64,000 nt of DNA, from positions 744,001 to 808,000 of the forward strand of contig JAWSVE010000002.1 in NCBI GenBank assembly GCA_033852115.1, written 5' to 3'. The stretch comes from JAWSVE01 sp033852115. Its GTDB lineage: Bacteria > Pseudomonadota > Gammaproteobacteria > Pseudomonadales > Cellvibrionaceae. Below the pieces are notes generated by a model, which searched no databases, had not been told where the DNA came from, and saw nothing but the letters and a program-made list of their open reading frames with translations. Below, piece by piece: positions 16,110-25,124 of this stretch (within the stretch, counting starts at the first letter, position 1; each line of letters begins with the position of its first letter). Made by a program: the position numbers and the translations under genes.

Positions 16110-17861
16110 CTATGCTGTGGCTAGGCCTAAAGCGGCAGGTAGTACGCCAAGTGAAAATATTCCCCACCGTTTCCCTTGAACTACAATCGGCACGAATATC
16201 GTAATCACAATCATTCCCCCGGGAATTACCAGGGACCCCATGCTGATTTCACCGCAGTCCGCTGCATTTCTTTTTTCTTGCTCGTTCGTAATAGAGAAAA
16301 ACATATAACGACTGTGTGCAGCATCATATTGAATATCGCCTGTTTCCGGTTGTGATACTTCACTACGGTTTATGCAGACGTAAGTTTGATCATCGCTGGG
16401 TAGCCAATAAAGCGCCCCTTTGTTGTTTTCCGGTGTGTGCCACTCATCGAGGATATGCTGAAGTTTTCTGGCTAAAGGCTCGCGGTAACTAACATCATAT
16501 TTGTCCATATTGGAGCCTTCGACTTTTCGATAATTCCTGTCGAATATGTCAACCCCTTCATTTAATAGTTCGTTAAGCACAGTGACAACCACTTCGCGAC
16601 GTTCGAATAAGACTTGAACGAGAGGCTCAATAACACCGTCGCGGGTTCTGAACTTTGCGAGTTGTTGTAGTGCGATATTGGTGGTGTCTCGCATCACATC
16701 GGTTTGAACAAATATTTCTCCCATATTGCTGCGGATGTCATCGCCCAGGTCACGGATTTCTCGGGCACGCTGAAGCCCTTCAGCATTAGTGAGTGAAAGC
16801 TCTTCAATAGTCGAGCTCACCAATAGGAGGTCCTGGTTGGTATGCTCGAATTTATCCATCATTTGTTCAAATTCGCTGACAGTTAATGTAATTGCTTGAT
16901 TTGCATCCTCCGTACTCGAAGCTGCCGATTGAGTACTCTCGGCAGTTTTTGTAACCGCGCCGCTCATTTCCTCCACCAGTTCATTTATTTGATCAGCAGC
17001 GTGTCCCACCTTTCCCGCGAGCCCACGAACTTCATCGGCAACAACCGCAAACCCTCGGCCGTGCTCCCCGGCGCGAGCCGCTTCGATAGCGGCGTTAAGT
17101 GCGAGCATGTTGGTCTGGGCCGCGAAACCCTGAACAGTGTCGAGAATCGTGCGGATACTGTCGGAGGTGGTAACTAGTCGCGAAACTGTGCTGTTAAAAT
17201 CACCCATCACTTGAGATGAGGCTTGAACGTGCGTAAGCGCACGTTCCATTTCTTGCAAGCTGTGTTTAGCTGCATCAAGGTTTATGTTGTTCGCTTCTGT
17301 AATACCGCTTGTGCGCTTTGATAGTTCTTGGAGCGCGACATTTGTTTCATCGTTCGCCTGGAAAATAACATCCGATAGCTCCGCCTGCCGTGCAGCATTT
17401 TTTTGCGACTTGTCGCCTAACTCACGCGCTTCCGCTGAAGCGGTTGCAATTCTGAGGCTATTGTTGAGCAGTAATGCGAGTAATCCGTCGACGCGACCAA
17501 TCAATTGATTTACCCGGCCGACAACTTGTCCGGAGTCGCTTCTAGTTTCTGGGAGGCGGGATCTTAGGTCAGAGTGATTGGGGTTGGACGCAGCTTGCAG
17601 GATGGCTACCGATGCCCCGTGGTTGGCGACCCTCGATGACGTTGAGCGCCCGATGATGAGAGCGGCTATACCAATTATCCCAATGGGAAAAGCCGCTGTG
17701 TGCCAAAAGCCATCGGTGTGAATAAATAAGCCAATGCTGGCGATTATCAGGCATAGGGCCGTCACGCCGGTACCTATAGTCTCCCGAAGCGCATAGGGTG
17801 AGGCTGGGGGACTCTCGGTATTGTCGCAAGTGTCGTTGTTTAATGTTTGATCGTTAGTCAT
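16110..17861 (-). CDS. Methyl-accepting chemotaxis protein, tandem paralogue
   Basis: Chemoreceptor of 583 aa, very similar in the signalling and C-terminal sensor regions to the neighbouring receptor, and diverged at the N terminus and membrane helices (about 30-72). The hairpin tip reads MLALNAAIEAARAGEHGRGF. The C-terminal domain again carries YVCINRSE, PETGD and VVQGKRWGI, so it is probably the ligand- or redox-sensing part. The start is ATG at 17859-17861. The pair likely arose by duplication and forms one leftward operon. Neither has a periplasmic ligand-binding domain, so the cue should be cytoplasmic or membrane-associated. Confidence 0.9.
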   Translation of the reverse strand: MTNDQTLNNDTCDNTESPPASPYALRETIGTGVTALCLIIASIGLFIHTDGFWHTAAFPIGIIGIAALIIGRSTSSRVANHGASVAILQAASNPNHSDLRSRLPETRSDSGQVVGRVNQLIGRVDGLLALLLNNSLRIATASAEARELGDKSQKNAARQAELSDVIFQANDETNVALQELSKRTSGITEANNINLDAAKHSLQEMERALTHVQASSQVMGDFNSTVSRLVTTSDSIRTILDTVQGFAAQTNMLALNAAIEAARAGEHGRGFAVVADEVRGLAGKVGHAADQINELVEEMSGAVTKTAESTQSAASSTEDANQAITLTVSEFEQMMDKFEHTNQDLLLVSSTIEELSLTNAEGLQRAREIRDLGDDIRSNMGEIFVQTDVMRDTTNIALQQLAKFRTRDGVIEPLVQVLFERREVVVTVLNELLNEGVDIFDRNYRKVEGSNMDKYDVSYREPLARKLQHILDEWHTPENNKGALYWLPSDDQTYVCINRSEVSQPETGDIQYDAAHSRYMFFSITNEQEKRNAADCGEISMGSLVIPGGMIVITIFVPIVVQGKRWGIFSLGVLPAALGLATA

Positions 17862-18063
17862 GTGTAGTGAGCAGAACGCTGGCGGTTGGCCGCCTAACTC
17901 ATTGAAATTATGAGATAAAGTTGATCGATTGCGATGGCCTTAATCTCTTTAGCGTACGTATATGTAAAGTGTAGTCGAATAAATAGATGGAAAAAGAAGA
18001 AATTTGCGCCACCGAGCAGTGGGGAAAATGGGTGGCGCTGGGGTTGAAGCCCCTGTTGGCGAG

Positions 18064-18948
18064 CTATTGCAGTGGAAGTGCTGTGCTCGACGCGGCGGGG
18101 TTAATGAAGCGTTCGAGGGTTAGTTCATCAGCCACGGCTTTTAAAATATTATCTCTGCGTAATACTTCAGATGGACTCATCCCGAGCAGCTTTCGAAAAA
18201 CGGTTGTGTAGTGGGATTGGCTAGAGAATCCGGCAAGTAGTGCGCTATCAAGAAGTGAATATCCAGTAGCGTAAGCGACGGAGCAAATATACAGGCGGTG
18301 CCACATACGGTAGCGTCGAATGGGGACGCCAATTTCCTTTTTAAATAATTTGCATAGTCTAGATTCTGATAAATGAACGGCGCGTGCTAGTTGCTCCAGT
18401 GTCAGATTTTGATTGGCCTTTCTCTTCAGCAATTCAACAGCTCTAACAATACGAGAGTCAACGGGCGAGTGGCTCTGAATTTGTCCGCCGCCGGCTCTAA
18501 CAATTTTATTCAGTGTTGTTCGCGCTTGTTGACTATTGAGTTCGCCCGACGTGATTTTTTTAAGGCTAGAAATAATGGCATTTTCGTCACAGTGATAAGC
18601 GAAAACACGGGAAGAAATCGGCTTCATAAACTTACAAAGTAAATCAGCATCGCGGCGAAATGGGTCGAGGTAAATAATTGCCAACGAGTAATTGTCTTGC
18701 AAGTTGGTTTTACTAAAGTCGAGTGAATGTCCTGCTTTGATAAGCAGCAAGCGAGATGAATGACACCGGTTCGCCACATCGGCTAAATGCGTGTGTCCGT
18801 CAAAATAAGCAACAAGCATATCGGCGGAGGTTGTAAGTCCACTCGGCGACAACCGCTTGTTGGTGTAGTAAAGAGTCCGGTCATCCCACAAGTAGAGGAC
18901 ATCCTCTGAGCTTGTGCGAGGAGTTTTCGTGTAAGAGTGATAGTTCAT
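18064..18948 (-). CDS. AraC-family transcriptional regulator
   Basis: Transcription factor of 294 aa. The C-terminal third (about 165-270) has the two helix-turn-helix units of the family: LTLEQLARAVHLSESRLCKLF, then a second unit ending in AGFSSQSHYTTVFRKLLG and the family sequence MSPSEV. The N-terminal 150 residues have a cupin-like strand pattern (effector or dimerisation domain) without a recognisable ligand motif. It lies upstream of the chemoreceptor pair on the same strand but separated by about 200 bases. Its targets are unknown; the direct repeats near the PETase-like gene are one possible site. Confidence 0.9.
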   Translation of the reverse strand: MNYHSYTKTPRTSSEDVLYLWDDRTLYYTNKRLSPSGLTTSADMLVAYFDGHTHLADVANRCHSSRLLLIKAGHSLDFSKTNLQDNYSLAIIYLDPFRRDADLLCKFMKPISSRVFAYHCDENAIISSLKKITSGELNSQQARTTLNKIVRAGGGQIQSHSPVDSRIVRAVELLKRKANQNLTLEQLARAVHLSESRLCKLFKKEIGVPIRRYRMWHRLYICSVAYATGYSLLDSALLAGFSSQSHYTTVFRKLLGMSPSEVLRRDNILKAVADELTLERFINPAASSTALPLQ

Positions 18949-19350
18949 TTATGCGTGAGTCTATATTGTTATATTTTTAATGAAGCATGAGAGGTGCCGG
19001 TATCTTACTCTTGGAGGTGGCCTGTGCAACGGAGACAAGTACGTGTGGCGACTAGTTTTTGGAGGGGGAAAAGGCGTCGTAGCTAAGTCAAAAGTGGGTT
19101 GGAGTGACAGTAGCCTCAGTTTTGTCGCGCTATATGGTTTTTGTGTTACCGAATCACACACAGTAAAGATGTTTTTACTATTTAGAATTATTTAGATGGG
19201 TTTTTTTGATTTAAAAAATTTATATGGAGGGGGGAGCACTAGACACCAAAAGAAAAAGTATCTGGAGCCTTCTGTAATTTTGCGCAGAGTAAAGCCGAGA
19301 AATGGTCAGTCATAAACGACAATATATAGGAATTTTGGCCGTTTCTCCTG
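18949..19350. other. 402-base stretch without a gene
   Basis: Upstream region of the AraC-family gene and downstream of the RNA methyltransferase. A short plus-strand open frame (18980-19195) has no family features. AT-rich sequence near 19185-19225 may hold the regulator's promoter. No repeat or RNA gene seen. Confidence 0.5.
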
Positions 19351-20607
19351 TTAGCGCTTTGTGAAGTGGTTCAATATTTCAATGTGCGGTGTGTGTGGAG
19401 TCTGGTCTAGGGGTTGGCATTGAATAAGCCGGTACCCGGCATCAATCAGTATTTTGGCGTCACGGCTAAATGTCGCAAGATTGCAAGAGATATAAAAAAT
19501 ATCAGAGTAGCGCTGCTTTTTGTTGATTAGTCCCGCGGTATTTTTAAGTCCATCACGAGGGGGATCTACGACCAAAACATCGAATGGACCAAATTGTCGA
19601 TGTAGAGAGGAAATCGAACTTTCATCGTACAAGTCTCTCGCGATAGCGGTTACACCTGGAAGGTTCTTTTCTTCTAATAGCTGAATGGCCGGGCCCTTCG
19701 CGTCGACAGCCGTGATGTGAATGTTTCCGGATTCTAGAAGGGTTTCAGTGAAGTTACCCGCCCCGCTGAATAGTTCCAAAACATTGAGGGGGGCGCTCTT
19801 TTTTAGTTGCACAGCAGCAACTTTGTCATGTAGCCATTGTTTCATGGCGATGTTTTGTTCGTGGTTTGCCTGTTGAAATAAACGAGGTTCATCAATGGTA
19901 ATGTCGTTGATGGAAACGTCTTCATCAATGTGCAGTGCCCGCCAAGGTTGTTTACCTTTAGGACGCCATGCCGAATTGGGTAATGCTTCCTGAAGGCCTG
20001 ACAATAACGTTTGATTCTTCTCACTCAGTACGGGGCAGGTAGTGATTGGCGCTAGAGTGTTACTCTCGTTACTGGCAAAGCCTATTTCCTCGCCGTTTGT
20101 TTTTAGTTGGGCTCTGCGACGGTAGCCTAAGGTGTTGGGCGATGGCCAAATGGGTTCTGGCTGAATGTCACAAATCCTCGACAGCTCTTTCTCTACTCGT
20201 TGTTGCTTTACGGAGAGTTGTTGTTCGTAGCGGATAAATTGCCACGGACAGCCGCCACAGCAATGGGTGGTTGCGGATGTTGTGTTGAAGCCGTGATGTT
20301 GGCATGGAGGAGTGATGCGATCTGGGTGTGCAGTGGTGATAGATTGATACACACCCTCAACAATATTTTTCTTTTTAGCCGTGATTTTTACGTTCGCTTC
20401 TTCATCGATCCATAGACCAGGGACAAAAACTGTTTGTCCGCTAGGGTGCGACAAAACGGCGCGGCCATCGCTGGCGATGTCTCGGACAGTCGCCGTAAAA
20501 CACTCATTAATGAGTGAAGCCTGTTGTGCAGAGGATCGATGACGTCCGCGACGGATGCTTGATCCGCCGGGTTTGATAAATCGGGGGCTGGATTTGCGGC
20601 GTGACAC
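19351..20607 (-). CDS. RNA m5U methyltransferase, RlmD/TrmA family
   Basis: SAM-dependent methyltransferase that forms 5-methyluridine in RNA. RlmD (23S rRNA U1939) is the best guess, but RlmC or TrmA-like specificity is not excluded. An N-terminal TRAM-like beta-barrel (about 35-90) is followed by a four-cysteine iron-sulfur cluster (PPC, then CCGGCPW, then TTCPVL). Next come the SAM-binding LELFSGAGNFTE and DVLVVDPPRDGL. The catalytic cysteine is in YISCNLATFSRD. It starts with GTG at 20607, and 418 aa is slightly short for RlmD. It lies 47 bases downstream of cysE on the same strand. Confidence 0.85.
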   Translation of the reverse strand: MSRRKSSPRFIKPGGSSIRRGRHRSSAQQASLINECFTATVRDIASDGRAVLSHPSGQTVFVPGLWIDEEANVKITAKKKNIVEGVYQSITTAHPDRITPPCQHHGFNTTSATTHCCGGCPWQFIRYEQQLSVKQQRVEKELSRICDIQPEPIWPSPNTLGYRRRAQLKTNGEEIGFASNESNTLAPITTCPVLSEKNQTLLSGLQEALPNSAWRPKGKQPWRALHIDEDVSINDITIDEPRLFQQANHEQNIAMKQWLHDKVAAVQLKKSAPLNVLELFSGAGNFTETLLESGNIHITAVDAKGPAIQLLEEKNLPGVTAIARDLYDESSISSLHRQFGPFDVLVVDPPRDGLKNTAGLINKKQRYSDIFYISCNLATFSRDAKILIDAGYRLIQCQPLDQTPHTPHIEILNHFTKR

Positions 20608-20654
20608 GAATAAACCTTATAGGTAAAGAGGGGGACTGATTTGGCTGTAGCTTG

Positions 20655-21479
20655 CTAAGGTGTTGAATCCATATCGCAATTTAGTTGGTGGTTCATGTCG
20701 AGGGCCGGGCTCGATGAATTGGGCCGACCAACAACGATCGCCGGCACTCCAGCAACTGTTGTGTGCGGTTCAACATTTTTCAACACAACGCTGCCGGCAC
20801 CAATTTTGGCGCCTTCGCCGATTTCAATGTTGCCGAGCACTTTTGCGCCGGCGCTAATTAATACACCACGCCGAACTTTAGGGTGTCGGTCGCCGCACTC
20901 CTTACCTGTTCCACCCAGTGTTACTGATTGCATAAGCGATACATTGTCTTCAACTACAGCGGTTTCGCCGATGACAATACCAGTAGCGTGATCCAGCATG
21001 ATACCGCAACCAATGCTGGCTGCCGGGTGAATATCCACGCCGAAAACGACGGAAATTTGGTTTTGTAAAAATAAGGCGAGAGATTTGCGACTGTTTTGCC
21101 ACAGCCAATGTGCAACTCGGTACGCTTGTAGCGCATGAAACCCTTTGTAAAATAAAAAAGGTACGCTCAGTCCGGTCACGGTTGGGTCGCGCGTCTTCAT
21201 GGCTATTAAATCTGCGCGCACGGCCTCACCAATACTTCGGTCAGCCTCCAACGCTTCTTGGATCACTTCGCGAATTAACATTGCCGAGACGGTCGGGCTA
21301 TCTAGCTTATTGGCCAAGTGGAAGCTAAGTGCTGTTTCTAAGGTCTTATGATTAAGAATAGTCGCATGGATGAAGCTCGCTAAGATCGGTTCTCGATCTG
21401 CCTGGCAGCGCGTTTCAGACAAGATTGTTTGCCAAACAATATCGCCTTCGGTTGTCGCTGCTCGAGATGGAATGCTCAT
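20655..21479 (-). CDS. cysE: Serine O-acetyltransferase
   Basis: Transfers acetyl from acetyl-CoA to L-serine, giving O-acetylserine for cysteine biosynthesis. The N-terminal helical domain is followed by the left-handed beta-helix of hexapeptide repeats, with DIHPAASIGCGIMLDHATG and GIVIGETAVVEDNV, the classical active-site histidine region, and GDRHPKVRRGVLI. The C-terminal tail after residue 250 is where cysteine feedback usually acts. At 274 aa it is the long enterobacterial-like form. The RNA methyltransferase gene follows closely, so they may be co-transcribed. Confidence 0.95.
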   Translation of the reverse strand: MSIPSRAATTEGDIVWQTILSETRCQADREPILASFIHATILNHKTLETALSFHLANKLDSPTVSAMLIREVIQEALEADRSIGEAVRADLIAMKTRDPTVTGLSVPFLFYKGFHALQAYRVAHWLWQNSRKSLALFLQNQISVVFGVDIHPAASIGCGIMLDHATGIVIGETAVVEDNVSLMQSVTLGGTGKECGDRHPKVRRGVLISAGAKVLGNIEIGEGAKIGAGSVVLKNVEPHTTVAGVPAIVVGRPNSSSPALDMNHQLNCDMDSTP

Positions 21480-21618
21480 CGCTCGTTTCCTTGTCAGGGT
21501 ATGTCGTTTAGATACGATTGCTTATGCCGAATGGTAACAGGGGTGGCAAGTCTTGCATAAGTTAGAAAAACTATAGAGTTGCTGAATTTTGTTAAAAGGC
21601 CGCGTCGTAGCACGTTCG

Positions 21619-22641
21619 CTAATAATTAAAATTGCCTGTGTTTAGCGCAAGTGCTGGCTCATTCATGGCGGCCATCTGTTCTCGTAATTCTAGAATATGC
21701 TGAGACCAATAGCGTTGCGTATTAAACCACGGGAAGTTGTGAGGGAAGGCTGGGTCGCTCCAGCGGCGCGCCAGCCAAGCCGCATAATACATAAGACGTA
21801 AGCTGCGTAAGCTTTCAACCAGGTTGAGTTCGATAGGGTCAAAATCGTAAAACTGGTAGTAGCCATCCAGTATTTTATTAATTTGTATTATTTGCTGCTC
21901 TCGCTCGCCAGACAAGAGCATCCAAAAATCCTGTACTGCAGGACCATTTCGCGCATCATCGAAATCCACAAAGTGAGGGCGCTCGTCTCGCCATAGTACG
22001 TTCCCAATGTGGCAATCTCCGTGCAAGCGCAACGGCTGGTAACTGACTTTAGCAAATTGTTCTTGAATGGCATCGAGTAAATGGCGGGTGAGACTAGTGT
22101 AGCTTTCTCGAAGCTCATCGGGGATAAATCCAGGGGTGCTGAGTAAGAAGGCGACGCTGTCTTCTCCAAAACTTCGGACATCGATACTGGGCCGGTGCTT
22201 GAATCGAGTCTTTGCTCCTGCGGCATGAATTCGGCCCAGGTATCGGCCGATCACCACGAGGTTGTCCAGATTATCAATCTCCGGTGCCTGGCCTCCCTGG
22301 CGGGGGAATAACGCGAAGCGAAAACCCTGCGATTCGAATAGGGTTTCACCTGCTTTGTTGGTCAAAGGGGCGACGACAGGGATCTCTAGCTCCGCGAGAT
22401 CTTGAATGAATTGATGCTCTTCTAAAATTTGCTCATTGCTCCAGCGCTCGGGTCGATAAAACTTGGCAATGATCGGTTGTTCGCCTTCAATACCGATTTG
22501 GTATACCCGGTTTTCGTAACTGTTCAGACCGAGTATGCGCGCGTCGCTAACAAACCCTTGGCTTTCAACCGCATCGAGAATCGCTTCGGGTGTCAGAGCC
22601 GAGTATGGGTGTGGTTTGCTCTGGACGTCGTTGGTGCTCAT
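21619..22641 (-). CDS. srkA: Stress response kinase A (YihE/RdoA)
   Basis: Ser/Thr protein kinase of the aminoglycoside-phosphotransferase-like fold that counteracts stress-induced death in E. coli. The match is clear over the full length: LNSYENRVYQ, AKFYRPERW, the catalytic LHGDCHIGNVLW, the DFG-like VDFDDARNGPAVQD, and SDPAFPHNFPW. The start at 22639-22641 (MSTNDVQSK) is preferred; an in-frame ATG 42 bases upstream would add residues absent from the family. The next gene on the same strand is comF. Confidence 0.93.
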   Translation of the reverse strand: MSTNDVQSKPHPYSALTPEAILDAVESQGFVSDARILGLNSYENRVYQIGIEGEQPIIAKFYRPERWSNEQILEEHQFIQDLAELEIPVVAPLTNKAGETLFESQGFRFALFPRQGGQAPEIDNLDNLVVIGRYLGRIHAAGAKTRFKHRPSIDVRSFGEDSVAFLLSTPGFIPDELRESYTSLTRHLLDAIQEQFAKVSYQPLRLHGDCHIGNVLWRDERPHFVDFDDARNGPAVQDFWMLLSGEREQQIIQINKILDGYYQFYDFDPIELNLVESLRSLRLMYYAAWLARRWSDPAFPHNFPWFNTQRYWSQHILELREQMAAMNEPALALNTGNFNY

Positions 22642-22717
22642 GGTGTCGTTACATCTCGGTATGTGGGGCCAGTAGCGCGGCATTATCCTCCTCTCGTGCT
22701 GCCATAGCTAGAGTTGC

Positions 22718-23440
22718 TTATTTGGACGGTGCTGGAGTTCTGGCAATACTCCAAATGTCGACGCGTGACGCGCCGGCTTTTTTTAACAGTGTGGCAATGG
22801 TGCTCGCCGTGGTTGCGGTGGTGACGACGTCATCGACCACCGCTATATGAAGGCCTTCAAAGGCTCCCTTAATGTTAAATGCCTGACGCAGGTTGCGTAA
22901 TCGCTCACGTCGATCTAAGCCTTGTTGTTTGGTTGTATGCTTTTGACGGGAGATCCCCGCCATGGTTTTGATATTGAGTTGGTGGCTCAATTGGTCAGCA
23001 AGAAATTGTGCTTGGTTAAACCCTCGCTGCCAGTGGCGGCGCCAATGGAGAGGGACCGCCACTATAGTGTCTGGCATGTCGGCATGGTTGGACAGGTATT
23101 CCCCTAATATGTTGGTCAGTAGGGTCCCTGACGTGAGGTCATCAAAAAACTTAAATTGATTGATCAGGTGGTCGACGGGGTGCGCATAGCGGCACGCGCT
23201 GTAGCAGCGATCAAACGCTGGTGGGGTTGCCAAGCAGTTCCCGCAGAGCTTGACTGAAGGTGGTTGTGTGGCGCTGGTGAAAGGAAGTGCGCAGCGCACG
23301 CAGCAGTGGGTTTGCCAAGGGAGGTCGCTCCAGCACCCGTCGCAGCACCTAGTTCGGGAGGGCGCTCTGCAAACAATGCACTGCTGCGGCAGTAGGTGTC
23401 GCACAATGGGGTTTGCTATGCGTTTTACAAACGACATCAT
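22718..23440 (-). CDS. comF: ComF-family phosphoribosyltransferase-like protein
   Basis: Member of the ComF/GntX family linked to DNA uptake. The N-terminal zinc-ribbon-like part is cysteine rich (CIVC, CCDGC, CVRC, CGNC). The C-terminal half is a type I phosphoribosyltransferase fold with the PRPP-binding loop IAVVDDVVTTATTAST. Two adjacent ATG codons (23440 and 23437) are possible starts. In many gammaproteobacteria comF is divergent from bioB; here that intergenic region has been split by an ISL3 element whose left end lies 36 bases upstream of this gene. Confidence 0.9.
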   Translation of the reverse strand: MMSFVKRIANPIVRHLLPQQCIVCRAPSRTRCCDGCWSDLPWQTHCCVRCALPFTSATQPPSVKLCGNCLATPPAFDRCYSACRYAHPVDHLINQFKFFDDLTSGTLLTNILGEYLSNHADMPDTIVAVPLHWRRHWQRGFNQAQFLADQLSHQLNIKTMAGISRQKHTTKQQGLDRRERLRNLRQAFNIKGAFEGLHIAVVDDVVTTATTASTIATLLKKAGASRVDIWSIARTPAPSK

Positions 23441-23475
23441 CCTTGAATACCGTTAACTTGTGGCTTGTTTTTAAG

Positions 23476-23499
23476 GGGTATCCGGAATTTCTGGTTGAT
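23476..23499 (+). repeat. Left terminal inverted repeat of the ISL3 element
   Basis: 24 bases beginning GGGTATCCGGAATTT, matching the reverse complement of the right end at 20 of 24 positions. The target duplication copy precedes it at 23468-23475. Confidence 0.93.
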
Positions 23500-23651
23500 A
23501 AAATGCCAAAGATGTAAAGAAGAAAATCTTTCTCAGCGGATTATCTGATTGATCCTCTTCAGCCTACTCTACTGCCAATTTTCTGTTTCCACCTTCGCCT
23601 GAGTCTTCATAGCGATGCTGACTAGGGAGGACAGCGAGAGCTGGGCAAGCG

Positions 23652-23966
23652 TCAAAGCGGTTCTGGTTCATGCGCAATCCGGACACCTGCACAACATTCC
23701 TCTAGTAAGAAACCGATCAAATTCTCTAGGTGCCCATACTCGGGTATACAGACAATCGTGCGGCTATGTTTCTCCTGCCGGATCAGCCCTACCTTGGCCA
23801 TGCGCGCAAGGTGATGTGATAGCGTCGAAGCAGGAATACCCAGCCCCTTCTGGATATCTCCGACCGAAGCCCCATCATGGCCAGCTTTGACCAGAAAGCG
23901 GAACACGGACAGTCGGTGACTATTCCCTAGCTCAGCTAAGCTGGCTGCAACCTTTTCGTGATCCAT
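23652..23966 (-). CDS. ArsR-family transcriptional repressor (IS passenger)
   Basis: Winged-helix metal- or metalloid-responsive repressor of about 104 aa. The helix-turn-helix region reads GIPASTLSHHLARMAKVGLI, with the wing after it (RQEKHSRTIVCIPEY). Two adjacent cysteines near the C terminus (EECCAGV) could be the inducer-binding site, but the classic ArsR CVC box in the recognition helix is absent. I take the ATG at 23964-23966 (MDHEKVAAS); one four codons upstream is possible. It is divergent from the permease, with a shared promoter/operator region, so it most likely represses both. Confidence 0.9.
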   Translation of the reverse strand: MDHEKVAASLAELGNSHRLSVFRFLVKAGHDGASVGDIQKGLGIPASTLSHHLARMAKVGLIRQEKHSRTIVCIPEYGHLENLIGFLLEECCAGVRIAHEPEPL

Positions 23967-23981
23967 AGCACGCCCCAATAA

Positions 23982-24065
23982 TTCGATGTTTCTAGAATTA
24001 TAGTTGACAGGTCGGATAAACGCAAGTAGGCTGCGTACATCATTTCGACAAAACTAGAAATATAG
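23982..24065. promoter_or_regulatory. Divergent promoter/operator between arsR-like gene and permease
   Basis: A 22-base motif starting TTCGA and containing CTAGAA and TATAG occurs twice in the same orientation, at 23982-24003 and 24044-24065 (16 of 22 identical). A TTGACA -35 box at 24004-24009 abuts the first copy, with a weak TAGGCT at 24027-24032. The second copy overlaps the permease ribosome binding site (GGAG at 24065-24068). These are candidate repressor sites. Confidence 0.55.
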
Positions 24066-24077
24066 GAGTAATATTGA

Positions 24078-25112
24078 ATGTCACCTCAACTCCAAGACGC
24101 TCTAGGCATGTTCGCCTTTCTCGCTATCGAGCTATCGGTTTTATTCATTGGCATTAGCTTGCTGGTCGGAGTTCTTCAACGTCACATCCCACCATCCAAG
24201 GTGGAAGCGTTACTGACTTCCAGTGGGAAGCGAGGCTATTTTCTTGCTGCTGGTTTAGGAGCTATAACGCCCTTCTGTAGTTGCTCGACTATCCCCATGT
24301 TGAAAGGGTTGATTCGGGCACGGGCCGGTTTTGGGCCGATGATGGTGTTTCTTTTCTCATCTCCGTTGCTGAATCCTATCGTCGTCGGCCTGCTGGTTGC
24401 CACGTTTGGATGGACACTTACTGCTATCTATGTGCTCGCCGCTTTGGTGGTCGCGGTAGGTGCCGGATGGCTGCTTCACACGCTTGGCTTCGAGCGTTAT
24501 GTGCGCCGGACGGCGACACAAGAGAGCAGTGGATGTAGTTCATCAGCAAGCCCGTGCAGTGCTACATCGACCGCATCGAGTTGCGGCACCAACAGCTGCG
24601 ACACCACTCCGAAGACGGCTTCTTGCGGGGCTGATAGGAAGACAACAGTCTCTACGTCTAGCGAATGCTGTGACAGTCAACCCACTGTCACGGTTAAGAA
24701 AGAAGGGAAGTACAGTGGTGTGTGGCGGGAAGCTTGGTCGGACTTTATCGATGTGTTGCCTTACCTGCTCATCGGTATTGCGATTGGCAGCGTGGTCTAT
24801 GGTTTCATGCCCACTGACTTATTGGAGCAGTATGCAGGCCCAGATAATCCCTTTGCCATTCCAGTTGCCGCTGTCATCGGCGTGCCGTTGTATATTCGCG
24901 CTGAAGCCGTCATACCTCTGGCAGCGGCTCTGATGGCCAAAGGCGTGGGTGCCGGGACGGTGCTAGCGTTGATCATCGGCAGTGCCGGAGCCAGCCTGAC
25001 TGAGCTCATTCTGTTGCGCTCTTTGTTCACGCTGAAGCTTTTAGCGGCGTTTTTAGCAGTCATTTTTGCTATGGCGATGATTGCCGGTTACGCCACCTAC
25101 CTGTTTTTCTGA
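24078..25112 (+). CDS. ArsP/YraQ-type permease (DUF318), IS passenger
   Basis: Polytopic inner-membrane transporter, 344 aa. Two blocks of four or so membrane helices (about 10-140 and 225-343) flank a hydrophilic cytoplasmic loop of about 70 residues. The family motif PFCSCSTIPMLKG is present in the first block; in ArsP (organoarsenical efflux) this region binds trivalent arsenicals. The loop (about 150-210) is unusually cysteine-rich, with about ten cysteines including paired CC, suggesting metal or metalloid binding. Pairing with an ArsR-type repressor supports export of arsenical or another thiophilic toxicant. The exact substrate is not determinable. Confidence 0.85.
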   Translation: MSPQLQDALGMFAFLAIELSVLFIGISLLVGVLQRHIPPSKVEALLTSSGKRGYFLAAGLGAITPFCSCSTIPMLKGLIRARAGFGPMMVFLFSSPLLNPIVVGLLVATFGWTLTAIYVLAALVVAVGAGWLLHTLGFERYVRRTATQESSGCSSSASPCSATSTASSCGTNSCDTTPKTASCGADRKTTVSTSSECCDSQPTVTVKKEGKYSGVWREAWSDFIDVLPYLLIGIAIGSVVYGFMPTDLLEQYAGPDNPFAIPVAAVIGVPLYIRAEAVIPLAAALMAKGVGAGTVLALIIGSAGASLTELILLRSLFTLKLLAAFLAVIFAMAMIAGYATYLFF

Positions 25113-25124
25113 TCAAGGCGGGAG

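Noticed and set aside
18980..19195. 71-codon plus-strand frame in the AraC upstream region
   Set aside because: No family features and no clear ribosome site; likely chance.
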